Part shown: in pieces, positions 8,868 through 16,389 of the stretch | How the letters are laid out: each line of letters begins with the position of its first letter | Position numbering within the stretch: the first letter of the stretch is position 1 | Program-made: the position numbers and the translations under genes | NCBI GenBank assembly: GCA_938009335.1 | Contig: CALLHT010000014.1 | Span: forward strand, 1 to 32,770 | DNA from: an uncultured Rhizobiaceae group bacterium | GTDB lineage: Bacteria; Pseudomonadota; Alphaproteobacteria; Rhizobiales; Rhizobiaceae | Length of the DNA stretch: 32,770 nt | Direction: 5' to 3' | Notes under the pieces: generated by a model | Database searches by the model: none | Told to the model about the DNA's origin: nothing | Seen by the model: only the letters and a program-made list of their open reading frames with translations

Positions 8868-9248
8868 TCAGCTTCTCGTTGTATTTTCTCTCAGCCATGC
8901 ATCTAAAACGTCTTTCGTGAACGTGCCAGTTTCAAGATGATGATAGATGAATTTGAGGAGGTCTTTGGAAGATGCGATCATCTTGACATTATTCACACCC
9001 AAAAAAATATATGTGCAGGCTAATCCAACTCGTTTATTGCCATCTACAAAGCCACGATTCGTTGTTAGGCTTTCCCACATTGCGGCAGCCTCTTCAATAA
9101 TATCTCGGTAATATCCACCCTGTGGTCTTTGGAGTGCAGCCTCAATTAGACCAGCGTCACGAACACACGGATATCCTCCAAACGTGGCAATTTGGCGTTC
9201 ATGGATTTCTAGAACGTCTTCGATATCGAGATAGTAGGTTTCGCTCAT
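8868..9248 (-). CDS. Doc-type (Fic superfamily) toxin
   Basis: This 126-aa protein belongs to the death-on-curing toxins, small Fic-fold proteins; P1 Doc phosphorylates EF-Tu and stops translation. Shared features are the N-terminal ILDxHxxxIxxxGG-like segment (VLEIHERQIATFGGYP), the helix DAGLIEAALQRPQGG and the Fic core FVDGNKRVGLA. The usual catalytic His of HPFxDGNKR is replaced here: the sequence reads NRGFVDGNKR, with Arg65 at the His position. The phosphate-binding NKR is intact. It lies 14 bases downstream of a Phd-like antitoxin. Toxin activity is uncertain given the missing His. Confidence 0.9.
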   Translation of the reverse strand: MSETYYLDIEDVLEIHERQIATFGGYPCVRDAGLIEAALQRPQGGYYRDIIEEAAAMWESLTTNRGFVDGNKRVGLACTYIFLGVNNVKMIASSKDLLKFIYHHLETGTFTKDVLDAWLRENTTRS

Positions 9249-9262
9249 ACTATGTTCGAAAA

Positions 9263-9496
9263 CTATTTAGCTAAAGCTTCATAAACGTCGCTATGTCGTT
9301 CGATACTTTCCTCATGGAGTTTTTGAACCAGCGCCTTTTTTGCAGCCTTGGAATCTCTTGCTTCATAATCGGCTTTTGACATCAACACGGCTACATCTCT
9401 TCCATTCTTTTGAATGAAGACCGGATGAGAGTTCACAGTTTCTAACAATTCGCCAAATTTGTTTTTAGCTTCAGTTGCCGTCACGTGCTTATTCAT
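9263..9496 (-). CDS. Phd/YefM family antitoxin
   Basis: The 77-aa protein has the Phd/YefM fold signature: N-terminal VTATEAKNKFGELLETV, then PVFIQKNGRDVAVLMSKADYE, and a charged C-terminal helix that should bind the toxin. The N-terminal part binds DNA and normally represses the operon. The gene precedes the Doc-like toxin, the usual antitoxin-first order. A ribosome-binding site (AGGAAG) precedes the ATG. Two nested inverted repeats upstream are candidate operators. Confidence 0.93.
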   Translation of the reverse strand: MNKHVTATEAKNKFGELLETVNSHPVFIQKNGRDVAVLMSKADYEARDSKAAKKALVQKLHEESIERHSDVYEALAK

Positions 9497-9506
9497 AGCT
9501 GGCTTC

Positions 9507-9549
9507 CTAGATTATACTTCACATATAATAGCTAAAATGGTCAATCTAG
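9507..9549. promoter_or_regulatory. Nested inverted repeats upstream of the toxin-antitoxin operon
   Basis: An outer pair CTAGATT / AATCTAG (9507-9513 and 9543-9549) encloses an inner pair ATTATA-N7-TATAAT (9511-9516 and 9524-9529). They lie just upstream of the antitoxin start, where Phd-type antitoxins bind to autoregulate. The outer arm also contains the metA stop codon. The operator role is inferred. Confidence 0.5.
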
Positions 9550-10463
9550 CTACCAATTGCGCCAATATCGTAAGGCGTGCCTTGATACACTTGGTTGATC
9601 CAGTTCCCGAATAGAAGATGTGCGTGTGAACGCCACCGGTTTTGAGGCGGAAGGTCGGGATTATCCGATGGATAGTAGTTGTGCGGAACTTCTATCGGCG
9701 TATTGTTGGCAATGTCTCGGTCATACTCTTCTTTCAACGAAGATGAATCATACTCAATGTGATTAAAAATATAGAGGCGATTCCCTTCCTCTTCATGAAT
9801 AAGACAAGGTCCGGTGACATCCGATTCCATCAATATATCGAGCGCGTCATGCTCTTTGATATCCTTAGAGCGAACCTCCGTCCAACGTGATACCGGAATT
9901 TGAAAATCATCAGAAAAGCCGCTTAAATAGGGCGATGTAGGTTTCAAATTTCTGTGGCGGTAGACGCCGAATGCTTTTTGATCGAGTTCGTATTTTGGCA
10001 CGTCGTGAAAGTGTTTGATCGCGGCCATTGCACCCCAGCAAATGAAAAAGCTCGAATGAACATGGGTTGTCGTCCAATCGAGGATCTGCTCCAGCTCAGA
10101 CCAATAATTTACATCCTGGAATTCCAAGGTCTCAATCGGGGCACCGGTAATCAGAAATCCGTCAAACTTTCGGTCCTTGATTTCATCCCACGTGTTATAA
10201 AAATCGAGCAAGTGGCCTTCTGCGGTATTCTTCGATTTGTGGCTGCCAATGCGTATGAGCGTAAGTTCTACCTGTAGAGGTGATGCACCTATAAGACGTG
10301 CAATCTGGGTTTCTGTCCGAATTTTATTCGGCATCAGATTCAGCAACCCAATCTGAAGCGGCCGGATATCCTGACGGTTAGCGTCTGTTTCTTTGAGAAC
10401 CTGTACGCCTTCGCTCTCAAGCGTTTTTCGGGCAGGCAAGCCGTCAGGTATACGAATAGGCAT
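9546..10463 (-). CDS. metA: Homoserine O-acyltransferase MetA (predicted acetyltransferase)
   Basis: This enzyme acylates L-homoserine, the first committed step of methionine synthesis. The 305-aa protein aligns along its length with E. coli Met[12 protein letters not shown] at the start, [11 protein letters not shown], and the catalytic triad Cys142 (FFICWGA), His235 and Glu237 (FNHIEYD). Residue 111 is Glu ([10 protein letters not shown]). In studied MetA proteins Glu111 goes with acetyl-CoA and Gly with succinyl-CoA (E. coli has Gly), so I predict acetyl transfer despite the usual succinyltransferase label. The gene is preceded by its own promoter and a SAM-II-type riboswitch. Confidence 0.96.
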   Translation of the reverse strand: MPIRIPDGLPARKTLESEGVQVLKETDANRQDIRPLQIGLLNLMPNKIRTETQIARLIGASPLQVELTLIRIGSHKSKNTAEGHLLDFYNTWDEIKDRKFDGFLITGAPIETLEFQDVNYWSELEQILDWTTTHVHSSFFICWGAMAAIKHFHDVPKYELDQKAFGVYRHRNLKPTSPYLSGFSDDFQIPVSRWTEVRSKDIKEHDALDILMESDVTGPCLIHEEEGNRLYIFNHIEYDSSSLKEEYDRDIANNTPIEVPHNYYPSDNPDLPPQNRWRSHAHLLFGNWINQVYQGTPYDIGAIGS

Positions 10464-10469
10464 TTTTGC

Positions 10470-10526
10470 GTTCCCTCTTTAGCCAGTTATTTTACGTGGT
10501 TGCAATTCGGTGAAATCACCACGAAA
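10470..10526 (-). promoter_or_regulatory. SAM-II riboswitch in the metA leader
   Basis: Read on the minus strand, the leader has CGTGGTGATTT, a TTGCAACCACG segment, then TAAAATAA and GGCTAAAGAGGG. This matches the SAM-II (metA motif) consensus as I know it. P1 pairs CGTGGT (10518-10523) with ACCACG (10495-10500). The GCTAAAGAG 3' part, which enters the H-type pseudoknot, runs into the Shine-Dalgarno GAGGG, so bound S-adenosylmethionine should hide the ribosome site of metA. Confidence 0.9.
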
Positions 10527-10534
10527 TCTGTTTT

Positions 10535-10563
10535 TATTTAGACTGATAAGAATACCGGGTCAA
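10535..10563 (-). promoter_or_regulatory. metA promoter
   Basis: TTGACC (10558-10563) and TAAATA (10535-10540) are separated by exactly 17 bases on the minus strand. Transcription would start a few bases before the riboswitch. The -35 box abuts the stop of the upstream esterase gene, showing that metA is transcribed independently of it. Confidence 0.65.
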
Positions 10564-10564
10564 C

Positions 10565-11425
10565 TCAACCCTGTTCTGCCTTATCCAGCGCTTCAAACCA
10601 GTTGATTGCTTCTTCTGCCCAACCCTTTGGCACACCATGCCCTCCGTCGAATAGGTTAAACTGAAGTGCACTGCCTTCTGTGCATTTAATCCACCAGCGT
10701 TTCCAAAACTTGCCGGAGGTGTCATAGCGGTCTGCTTTGTGGTTCCAGCAGCCATTGGTCTTGCGCATGATTTGCAGGCCAACAAAAACGTCGCCTTGTT
10801 CGATGCGGAAATTACCGAGAACACGTCCCTCAAGCGGGACCGTTCCATCACGCCATCCATGTGTGTGGAGAAATTTAACAGGGCCGGAGCAATCCGTTCC
10901 GGCATCATGTGGCCGCCAGAATGAGCCCGCAACAGGTGCAAATGCCTTTGCAACGTTAGGGTCTTCACAAGCCAAATACCAAACCATGGATCCGCCAATA
11001 GAAAATCCGGTCATCAACATCGTATCCCGATCGAGGTTGAACCGACTCGCCGCGTCAGCCATTACTTCCTTCATGAAGGCGAGTTCATCGCGTCGCTTTT
11101 CTCGCTTGGGATGGAAAGACCAACCAGGACCAAACTTGGAATTGGGTCGTTTCAAACCGCTTGGCGCAATCACCGCATAACCGCGGGACAAGAATGTTTC
11201 TACCATTTCGCGGTTCTTCAGCGATCTCTGACCACTACCACCTGCTCCATGCAGGTAAATCATCGCTGGAATTAACTGTGTGGGGTCAGCGCGTTCAGGT
11301 AGCTCTATGTTGTATTTGCCAAGAGCGACGTCGCACTCATCTGCCCCAATTCCACAAACTTGATCCGCGAAAGATTGAGAGGTCAGAGCAACCAAAACAG
11401 CAAAAGTAATCAATAATGTGCGCAT
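10565..11425 (-). CDS. Secreted alpha/beta-hydrolase, PHB depolymerase / feruloyl esterase (LpqC-like) family
   Basis: The 286-aa protein begins with a Sec signal peptide (MRTLLITFAVLVALTSQSFA, cleavage likely after SFA). An esterase domain follows with oxyanion segment YLHGAGGSGQ, nucleophile elbow GFSIGGSM, an Asp region HGWRDGTVP, and a terminal His in FDGGHGVPKG. These features place it with poly(3-hydroxybutyrate) depolymerase-like and feruloyl esterase-like proteins (esterase_phb). Several Cys residues suggest disulfides in the periplasm or outside the cell. The substrate is unknown. It lies upstream of metA on the same strand but is not functionally linked. Confidence 0.88.
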   Translation of the reverse strand: MRTLLITFAVLVALTSQSFADQVCGIGADECDVALGKYNIELPERADPTQLIPAMIYLHGAGGSGQRSLKNREMVETFLSRGYAVIAPSGLKRPNSKFGPGWSFHPKREKRRDELAFMKEVMADAASRFNLDRDTMLMTGFSIGGSMVWYLACEDPNVAKAFAPVAGSFWRPHDAGTDCSGPVKFLHTHGWRDGTVPLEGRVLGNFRIEQGDVFVGLQIMRKTNGCWNHKADRYDTSGKFWKRWWIKCTEGSALQFNLFDGGHGVPKGWAEEAINWFEALDKAEQG

Positions 11426-11531
11426 AATGGACTTTCCGCTAAATTCTGTAAGAACAGATAGCAGTTAGGCCATAGTTTCAAGATGCTCGCGTAAGTGTGA
11501 TGCTAAAGCCGAAATGCAATCGTCTTCGTCT

Positions 11532-11987
11532 CTACTTGAGATCTACCTCTCTCAGTTCCTCCAAAAGATCTAAGAGGTCATTTACTTTTTTCTTGCCCAT
11601 GTGGTTTTCCAACTGTCGGTAGATATCATTCGAGAATTGAATGTTCTCGTGAACAACTCCTCGCCCCTTTGAAGTGATTTCCACCATTACCTTTCTTCTG
11701 TCGTGCTCATCTCCAAGCCGATTGAGAAGCCCTTGATTTTCCATAGAGCGCGCAATTCGCGTAACGCTGGGGAGCAGAAGGCAGGCTCGCTCCGCCAAAG
11801 CTGATTGCTCAAGTTTTCCGCTTTCCTCAAGCGTTCTGAGTATTCGCCATTTCTGTTCGGTCAACCCGATATCGTTTAGCATCACCCGAATGGGTGCCAT
11901 CATCGTTTCACGTGCCCGCAGCAGAGCGATTGGCAAAGCGCGCGACGTTTCTCTAATCTCGTCGCCATGGATCTTTTGTTCATACAT
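11532..11987 (-). CDS. hpaR: Homoprotocatechuate operon regulator HpaR (MarR family)
   Basis: This 151-aa winged-helix protein matches HpaR, the MarR-family repressor of homoprotocatechuate degradation. The N-terminal SRALPIALLRARETMMAPIRVML is characteristic of HpaR. It is followed by the recognition helix region LLPSVTRIARSMENQGLLNR and the wing DEHDRRKVMVEIT. It is divergent from hpaF and shares a 93-base control region with a palindrome overlapping the hpaF -35 box. The likely ligand is homoprotocatechuate or 4-hydroxyphenylacetate, by family knowledge. Confidence 0.94.
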   Translation of the reverse strand: MYEQKIHGDEIRETSRALPIALLRARETMMAPIRVMLNDIGLTEQKWRILRTLEESGKLEQSALAERACLLLPSVTRIARSMENQGLLNRLGDEHDRRKVMVEITSKGRGVVHENIQFSNDIYRQLENHMGKKKVNDLLDLLEELREVDLK

Positions 11988-12022
11988 ACGTTAACACTAC
12001 TGATTTTTAGATACTTAACAAG

Positions 12023-12059
12023 ACAAGTAATTGACTTGTGCTTAGGAGGACCTTAACAT
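12023..12059 (+). promoter_or_regulatory. hpaF promoter with overlapping HpaR operator
   Basis: TTGACT (12031-12036) and TAACAT (12054-12059) are spaced by 17 bases. The inverted repeat ACAAGT-AATTG-ACTTGT (12023-12039) covers the -35 box, a position where a bound MarR-type repressor would block RNA polymerase. A strong GGAGGAG ribosome site follows before the hpaF ATG. Confidence 0.65.
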
Positions 12060-12080
12060 CGCAACTAGTTTGGAGGAGCT

Positions 12081-12467
12081 ATGCCGCATCTTACGATAGA
12101 TTATTCTGCTAATATGGAAGACCGGATTGATATTGCAGAACTGTGTAACCGTATCAGATTGGCGGCAATTGAAACTGGTGTATTTCCCAAAGCAGGGGTT
12201 CGGGTTCGGGCTTTTAAAGCAGATCATGTGTCCATCGCAGATGGAGCCCCGGATAATGGGTATATCGATATATCTGTGCGGCTGCGTGAGGGACGTGATC
12301 AGGACACAAGAGAGCGGGCCACTCAACAAATCTTCTCAGCGGTAGAGGCGTATCTAAACCCTTCAATGGAAAAGTTCCCGATCGCACTTTCACTCGAGAT
12401 GCGGAACATTGATGCTTCGCTGAGCCCTAAGTCCAATTCAATTCGTAAATTTTTGAAAGAGGGCTAG
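12081..12467 (+). CDS. hpaF: 5-carboxymethyl-2-hydroxymuconate delta-isomerase
   Basis: The 128-aa protein is a tautomerase-superfamily isomerase that acts after ring cleavage and oxidation in the homoprotocatechuate pathway. Its sequence MPHLTIDYSANMED is the expected N-terminus; Pro2 becomes the catalytic N-terminal proline after Met removal. The ARVRAFKADH-like segment (VRVRAFKADHVSIADG) is also typical of HpaF/CHMI. It is the first gene of a rightward operon, with 3 bases to hpaE and the HpaR-controlled promoter upstream. Confidence 0.95.
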   Translation: MPHLTIDYSANMEDRIDIAELCNRIRLAAIETGVFPKAGVRVRAFKADHVSIADGAPDNGYIDISVRLREGRDQDTRERATQQIFSAVEAYLNPSMEKFPIALSLEMRNIDASLSPKSNSIRKFLKEG

Positions 12468-12470
12468 CAC

Positions 12471-13982
12471 ATGGCTGATCTCGCAGATCATGAACAAAAA
12501 CTTGCAGGCTATCTAAAACGCTTTAGGCAAGACGGTGTGATGAACCACATTGCTGGGGAAAACTGTCCTGCGGTTTTTGGTGAGAGTTTCAATAATGCCT
12601 CGCCCGTCGACGAAGAGCATATTTGCTCTGTTGCCAAAAGTTCTAAAGACGATGTGGATGCGGCCGCTATAGCCGCGAAAGAAGCCTTTCCGGCATGGCG
12701 CGACATGGATGGTGCAGCGCGTAAAAAAGTTCTCCATGCAATCGCAGATGGGATTGTTGCACGTGCTGAGGAGATTGCACTTTGCGAGTGTTGGGACACT
12801 GGACAGGCGTTTCGCTTTATGTCGAAAGCAGCATTGCGGGGCGCAGAAAATTTTAGATTTTTTGCTGACAAGGCTCCCGCCGCAAGAGATGGCCAATCGT
12901 TACCTTCCGCGACATTGATGAATCTGACGACACGTGTCCCCATTGGGCCAATAGGCGTCATTACACCTTGGAATACACCGTTTATGCTTTCTACTTGGAA
13001 GATCGCACCTGCATTGGCTGCGGGATGCACTGTGGTTCACAAGCCTGCGGAACTCTCTCCGATCACAGCTAAAATATTGTTAGAGATTGCAGAAGAAGCA
13101 GGATTGCCGAAAGGTGTCTGGAATCTGGTGAACGGGTTCGGTGAAGATGCAGGCAGAGCCCTCACCGAGCATCCCGATATCAAAGCGATCGCATTCGTTG
13201 GAGAGAGCAAGACCGGCTCCATGATTATGAAACAGGGTGCGGATACATTAAAGCGTGTTCACTTTGAACTGGGCGGGAAAAACCCAGTCGTTGTTTTTGC
13301 CGATGCGGACCTTGACCGTGCCTTGGATGCGGCGATCTTCATGATTTATTCGTTAAATGGCGAACGCTGCACATCGTCTTCTCGTTTGTTGATTGAAGAC
13401 AGTATTGCGGATGAGTTTATTTCTCGACTTGCAGAGCGCGTCAACAAAATCAAAGTGGGCAATCCACTGGACCCGAAAACGGAATTGGGGCCGCTTATCA
13501 GCGACGGCCATTTTGACAAGGTCTCTTCCTATTTCGATGTTGCAAAGAGTGAAGGAGCTCAAATTACTGCTGGTGGAGAACGCCACGGCGAAAAAGGTTT
13601 CTTTGTTAAGCCCACCCTTTTTGCCGAAGCAAAGAATGATATGCGCATTGCACAAGAGGAAATCTTTGGTCCGGTCCTCACAACAATACGGTTTAAGGAT
13701 GAAGAAGAAGCGCTTAAGCTAGCCAACGACGTTCAGTATGGGTTAACCGGATACGTTTGGACCAATGACCTCACACGGGCGATGCGGTTCACAGAAAAGC
13801 TTGAAGCCGGAATGATCTGGGTAAATTCAGAAAATGTACGCCATCTACCAACACCATTTGGTGGGGTGAAAGCATCGGGTATAGGTCGTGATGGCGGAGA
13901 TTGGTCATTCGAATTTTATATGGAACAAAAGCACATTGGTTTGGCTACGGGATATCACAAGATTCCGCAGCTTGGTGTATGA
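12471..13982 (+). CDS. hpaE: 5-carboxymethyl-2-hydroxymuconate semialdehyde dehydrogenase
   Basis: Oxidises the ring-cleavage product of HpaD with NAD+. This 503-aa aldehyde dehydrogenase has the conserved Asn segment TPWNTPFMLSTWK, general base Glu in HFELGGKNPV, catalytic Cys in NGERCTSSSR, and the C-terminal PFGGVKASGIGRDGG. The overall match, including MNHIAGE near the start and the SLNGERCTSSSRLL segment, is characteristic of HpaE rather than of a general ALDH. A GAGGG ribosome site overlaps the end of hpaF. Neighbours hpaF and hpaD confirm the role. Confidence 0.95.
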   Translation: MADLADHEQKLAGYLKRFRQDGVMNHIAGENCPAVFGESFNNASPVDEEHICSVAKSSKDDVDAAAIAAKEAFPAWRDMDGAARKKVLHAIADGIVARAEEIALCECWDTGQAFRFMSKAALRGAENFRFFADKAPAARDGQSLPSATLMNLTTRVPIGPIGVITPWNTPFMLSTWKIAPALAAGCTVVHKPAELSPITAKILLEIAEEAGLPKGVWNLVNGFGEDAGRALTEHPDIKAIAFVGESKTGSMIMKQGADTLKRVHFELGGKNPVVVFADADLDRALDAAIFMIYSLNGERCTSSSRLLIEDSIADEFISRLAERVNKIKVGNPLDPKTELGPLISDGHFDKVSSYFDVAKSEGAQITAGGERHGEKGFFVKPTLFAEAKNDMRIAQEEIFGPVLTTIRFKDEEEALKLANDVQYGLTGYVWTNDLTRAMRFTEKLEAGMIWVNSENVRHLPTPFGGVKASGIGRDGGDWSFEFYMEQKHIGLATGYHKIPQLGV

Positions 13983-13997
13983 TTTCGGAGAACCGCA

Positions 13998-14981
13998 ATG
14001 CCCGTACCAACACCTAATTTATATCCGGATGTTAACATTGTTCGCCTAAGCCACGTTTGTCTAAACGTATCAGACTTAGCCGCTTCGAAACGATTTTATT
14101 GCGATACACTTGGACTGCAAGTAAGCGCGGAAACTCAAGCTCATGTCTATCTTCGGGCCATGGAGGAACGTGGGCATCACTGCGTCATCCTGCAGAAATC
14201 AGAAAACCCTGGTACGGTTGAAGTCATGGGCTTCAAAACGTATTCTGAGCAAGACTTAGACAATGCGGAGAAATGGTTTCAGTCAAAGGGGCGTGATACG
14301 CAATGGGCGGAACGCCCTTTTCAGGGACGCACTCTGCTTACATCCGACAATCTTGGGATGCCGCTGGAGTTTTATCATACAATGGAGAAGCTCCCTTCCA
14401 TTCATCAAAAATATGAGCTGTATCGAGGCGTGAAACCCTTGCGCATCGATCATTTCAATTGCTTCTCGACCAATGTAGATAAAAGCGTTGCATTCTATAA
14501 TGAGTTGGGGTTCCGGGTAACTGAATACACGGAAGATGAAGAATCCAAAAAACTATGGGCCGCATGGATGCATCGTAAAGGTGGCGTGCATGATGTTGCT
14601 TTCACGAACGGTAAGGGACCGCGTTTGCATCACCTTGCATTTTGGGTGCCCACGCCGCTCAACATTATCGATCTACTCGATTTGATGTCGACCACGGGTT
14701 ACCTCTCAAACATTGAGCGGGGACCAGGGCGACACGGTATCTCAAATGCATTCTTCCTCTACATTCGCGACCCGGATGGTCATAGAACAGAGATTTATTG
14801 TTCAGACTATCAAACTGTCGACCCTGATCTGGAGCCGATCAAATGGGATTTGAAAGACCCGCAGCGGCAAACGCTATGGGGCGCACCTGCGCCAAAGAGC
14901 TGGTTCGAGGAAGGTTCAAATTTCGTGGATGTTGAGGTTTCAGAACCACAACTAAAAGCAACGCCCATCGTGGCGCCTTAG
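13998..14981 (+). CDS. hpaD: 3,4-dihydroxyphenylacetate 2,3-dioxygenase (extradiol, VOC type)
   Basis: Opens the ring of homoprotocatechuate by meta cleavage using Fe(II) or Mn(II). The 327-aa protein is a two-domain type I extradiol enzyme of the vicinal-oxygen-chelate fold, like the Brevibacterium and Arthrobacter homoprotocatechuate dioxygenases. Metal ligands of the C-terminal domain are visible as His in RIDHFNCFS, His in RLHHLAFWV and Glu in HRTEIYCSDY. The N-terminal domain starts LSHVCLNVSDLAASKRFY. It is thus unrelated to the LigB-type HpaD of E. coli. It is followed after about 10 bases by the PLP decarboxylase gene. Confidence 0.93.
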   Translation: MPVPTPNLYPDVNIVRLSHVCLNVSDLAASKRFYCDTLGLQVSAETQAHVYLRAMEERGHHCVILQKSENPGTVEVMGFKTYSEQDLDNAEKWFQSKGRDTQWAERPFQGRTLLTSDNLGMPLEFYHTMEKLPSIHQKYELYRGVKPLRIDHFNCFSTNVDKSVAFYNELGFRVTEYTEDEESKKLWAAWMHRKGGVHDVAFTNGKGPRLHHLAFWVPTPLNIIDLLDLMSTTGYLSNIERGPGRHGISNAFFLYIRDPDGHRTEIYCSDYQTVDPDLEPIKWDLKDPQRQTLWGAPAPKSWFEEGSNFVDVEVSEPQLKATPIVAP

Positions 14982-14991
14982 GTGTAGCTTG

Positions 14992-16389
14992 ATGGATTGG
15001 GACGAATATCCAAGATATGCCAAAGAGATAGCCGATTGGGGCGCTGAATATTATCGCACCCTGCGTGACAGACCGGTTCGTGCACAGACATTGCCCGGAG
15101 AAGTTGCCCAGAAAATCGCTCTCAATCCTCCCGAAAAAGCTGAGAGCATGGATGAAATAATGGCCGACTTTCATCAGATCATCATGCCGGGCATGACACA
15201 TTGGCAGCATCCCAGTTTCTTTGCTTATTTTCCGGCGAATTCTTCGCCGCCCTCGGCAGTAGCCGAAATGATCGTCAACACAATGGCATCCCAATGTATG
15301 CTTTGGCAGACATCTCCCGCAGCTACCGAACTTGAAGAAATGATGGTTGACTGGTTGCGCCAAGCTCTTGCTCTTCCTGAAGGTTTCAAAGGCGTAATAC
15401 AGGATAGTGCCTCTTCAGCCACGCTTTCTGCTGTTCTAACCATGAGGGAGCGAGCAACCGGATGGAGCGGCAATCGCGAAGGTTTGGCAGATAAACGAAA
15501 ACTACGCATTTACTGTTCTAACCAGGTTCATTCTTCCATCGACCGAGCTTGCTGGGTTGCGGGGATTGGGCAGGAAAACCTTGTTAAGATCACGACTGAA
15601 GGAAACAATTTTGGAGTCAATATTGCGGGTCTTAAACAGGCGATAGAAGTCGATAGGGAAAAGGGTTATGTTCCAGCTGGGATTATTGCAGTAACCGGTG
15701 GAACTGGAATTGGTGCGTGGGATGATCTGGAAGCCGTTGGCAAGATTGCTCAAAGCGAAGATCTCTATACGCATCTTGATGCTGCATGGGCGGGTTCAGC
15801 CATGATTTGCCCGGAGCATCGGGATAAGTTTTGGCGCGGTGCTGAAACTTTCGACAGCATTGTCTTTAATCCGCACAAATGGCTGGGCGCGCAATTCGAC
15901 TGCTCTATACAATTCCTGAAGGATCCGAGCGCGCAACTCAGTACGCTCAAAATTGAGCCGGAATATTTAAAAACTACAGAGCAATCTGTGACGAATTTTT
16001 CCGAATGGACAATACCGCTTGGTAGACGGTTTCGTTCATTGAAGCTTTGGTTTGTTTTGCGTGCATACGGGCTGGAAGGGCTGCGTGAACGGATTCGCAA
16101 TCATGTTACTTGGGCAAATGAAGTGTGTGAACGGATCAGAAAACTCGAGGAATTTGAAATCGTTACAGAACCGATCTTGAGCCTGTTTAGTTTTCGATGT
16201 GTTGATGATGATGCAAAACAACAGGAGCTTTTAGATGCTATCAATCATGATGGCCGGATCTACCTGACACAGGGTCTGCATCAAGGCCGCAAGATGATCC
16301 GGTTTCAAGTTGGGCAATTTGCTACAACTAGAGATGATGTGTTGAACGCCTGTGATGTCATCAATGAAATTTGGAAAGAGATACGATGA
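14992..16389 (+). CDS. PLP-dependent aromatic amino acid decarboxylase-family protein, candidate aromatic aldehyde synthase
   Basis: This group II decarboxylase (465 aa) resembles animal DOPA decarboxylase. Landmarks are the substrate loop MTHWQHPSFFAYFPAN, PLP-stacking His180 (NQVHSSIDRA), Asp263 (HLDAAWAGSA) and PLP-lysine Lys296 (FNPHKWLG). The catalytic loop reads VTNFSEWTIPLGRRFRS where animal DDC has ITDYRHWQIPLGRRFRS, so the key Tyr is Phe336. In pig DDC (Tyr332Phe) and plant aromatic aldehyde synthases this change gives decarboxylation-dependent oxidative deamination. The enzyme may therefore turn tyrosine or DOPA directly into 4-hydroxy- or 3,4-dihydroxyphenylacetaldehyde, feeding the surrounding hpa genes. 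I chose ATG 14992 over TTG 14989. The stop overlaps the next start (ATGA). The family is sure; the aldehyde synthase role is inferred. Confidence 0.93.
   Translation: MDWDEYPRYAKEIADWGAEYYRTLRDRPVRAQTLPGEVAQKIALNPPEKAESMDEIMADFHQIIMPGMTHWQHPSFFAYFPANSSPPSAVAEMIVNTMASQCMLWQTSPAATELEEMMVDWLRQALALPEGFKGVIQDSASSATLSAVLTMRERATGWSGNREGLADKRKLRIYCSNQVHSSIDRACWVAGIGQENLVKITTEGNNFGVNIAGLKQAIEVDREKGYVPAGIIAVTGGTGIGAWDDLEAVGKIAQSEDLYTHLDAAWAGSAMICPEHRDKFWRGAETFDSIVFNPHKWLGAQFDCSIQFLKDPSAQLSTLKIEPEYLKTTEQSVTNFSEWTIPLGRRFRSLKLWFVLRAYGLEGLRERIRNHVTWANEVCERIRKLEEFEIVTEPILSLFSFRCVDDDAKQQELLDAINHDGRIYLTQGLHQGRKMIRFQVGQFATTRDDVLNACDVINEIWKEIR

Noticed and set aside
10534-10998. 154-aa minus-strand ORF
   Set aside because: Same strand but another frame of the secreted esterase gene, whose signal peptide and GxSxG motif are clear; it would also run through the metA promoter.
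12509-13030. 173-aa minus-strand ORF
   Set aside because: Antisense to hpaE, whose aldehyde dehydrogenase motifs are intact; no upstream ribosome site and no domain.
14839-15363. 174-aa minus-strand ORF
   Set aside because: Antisense to the junction of hpaD and the decarboxylase, both of which have intact motifs.
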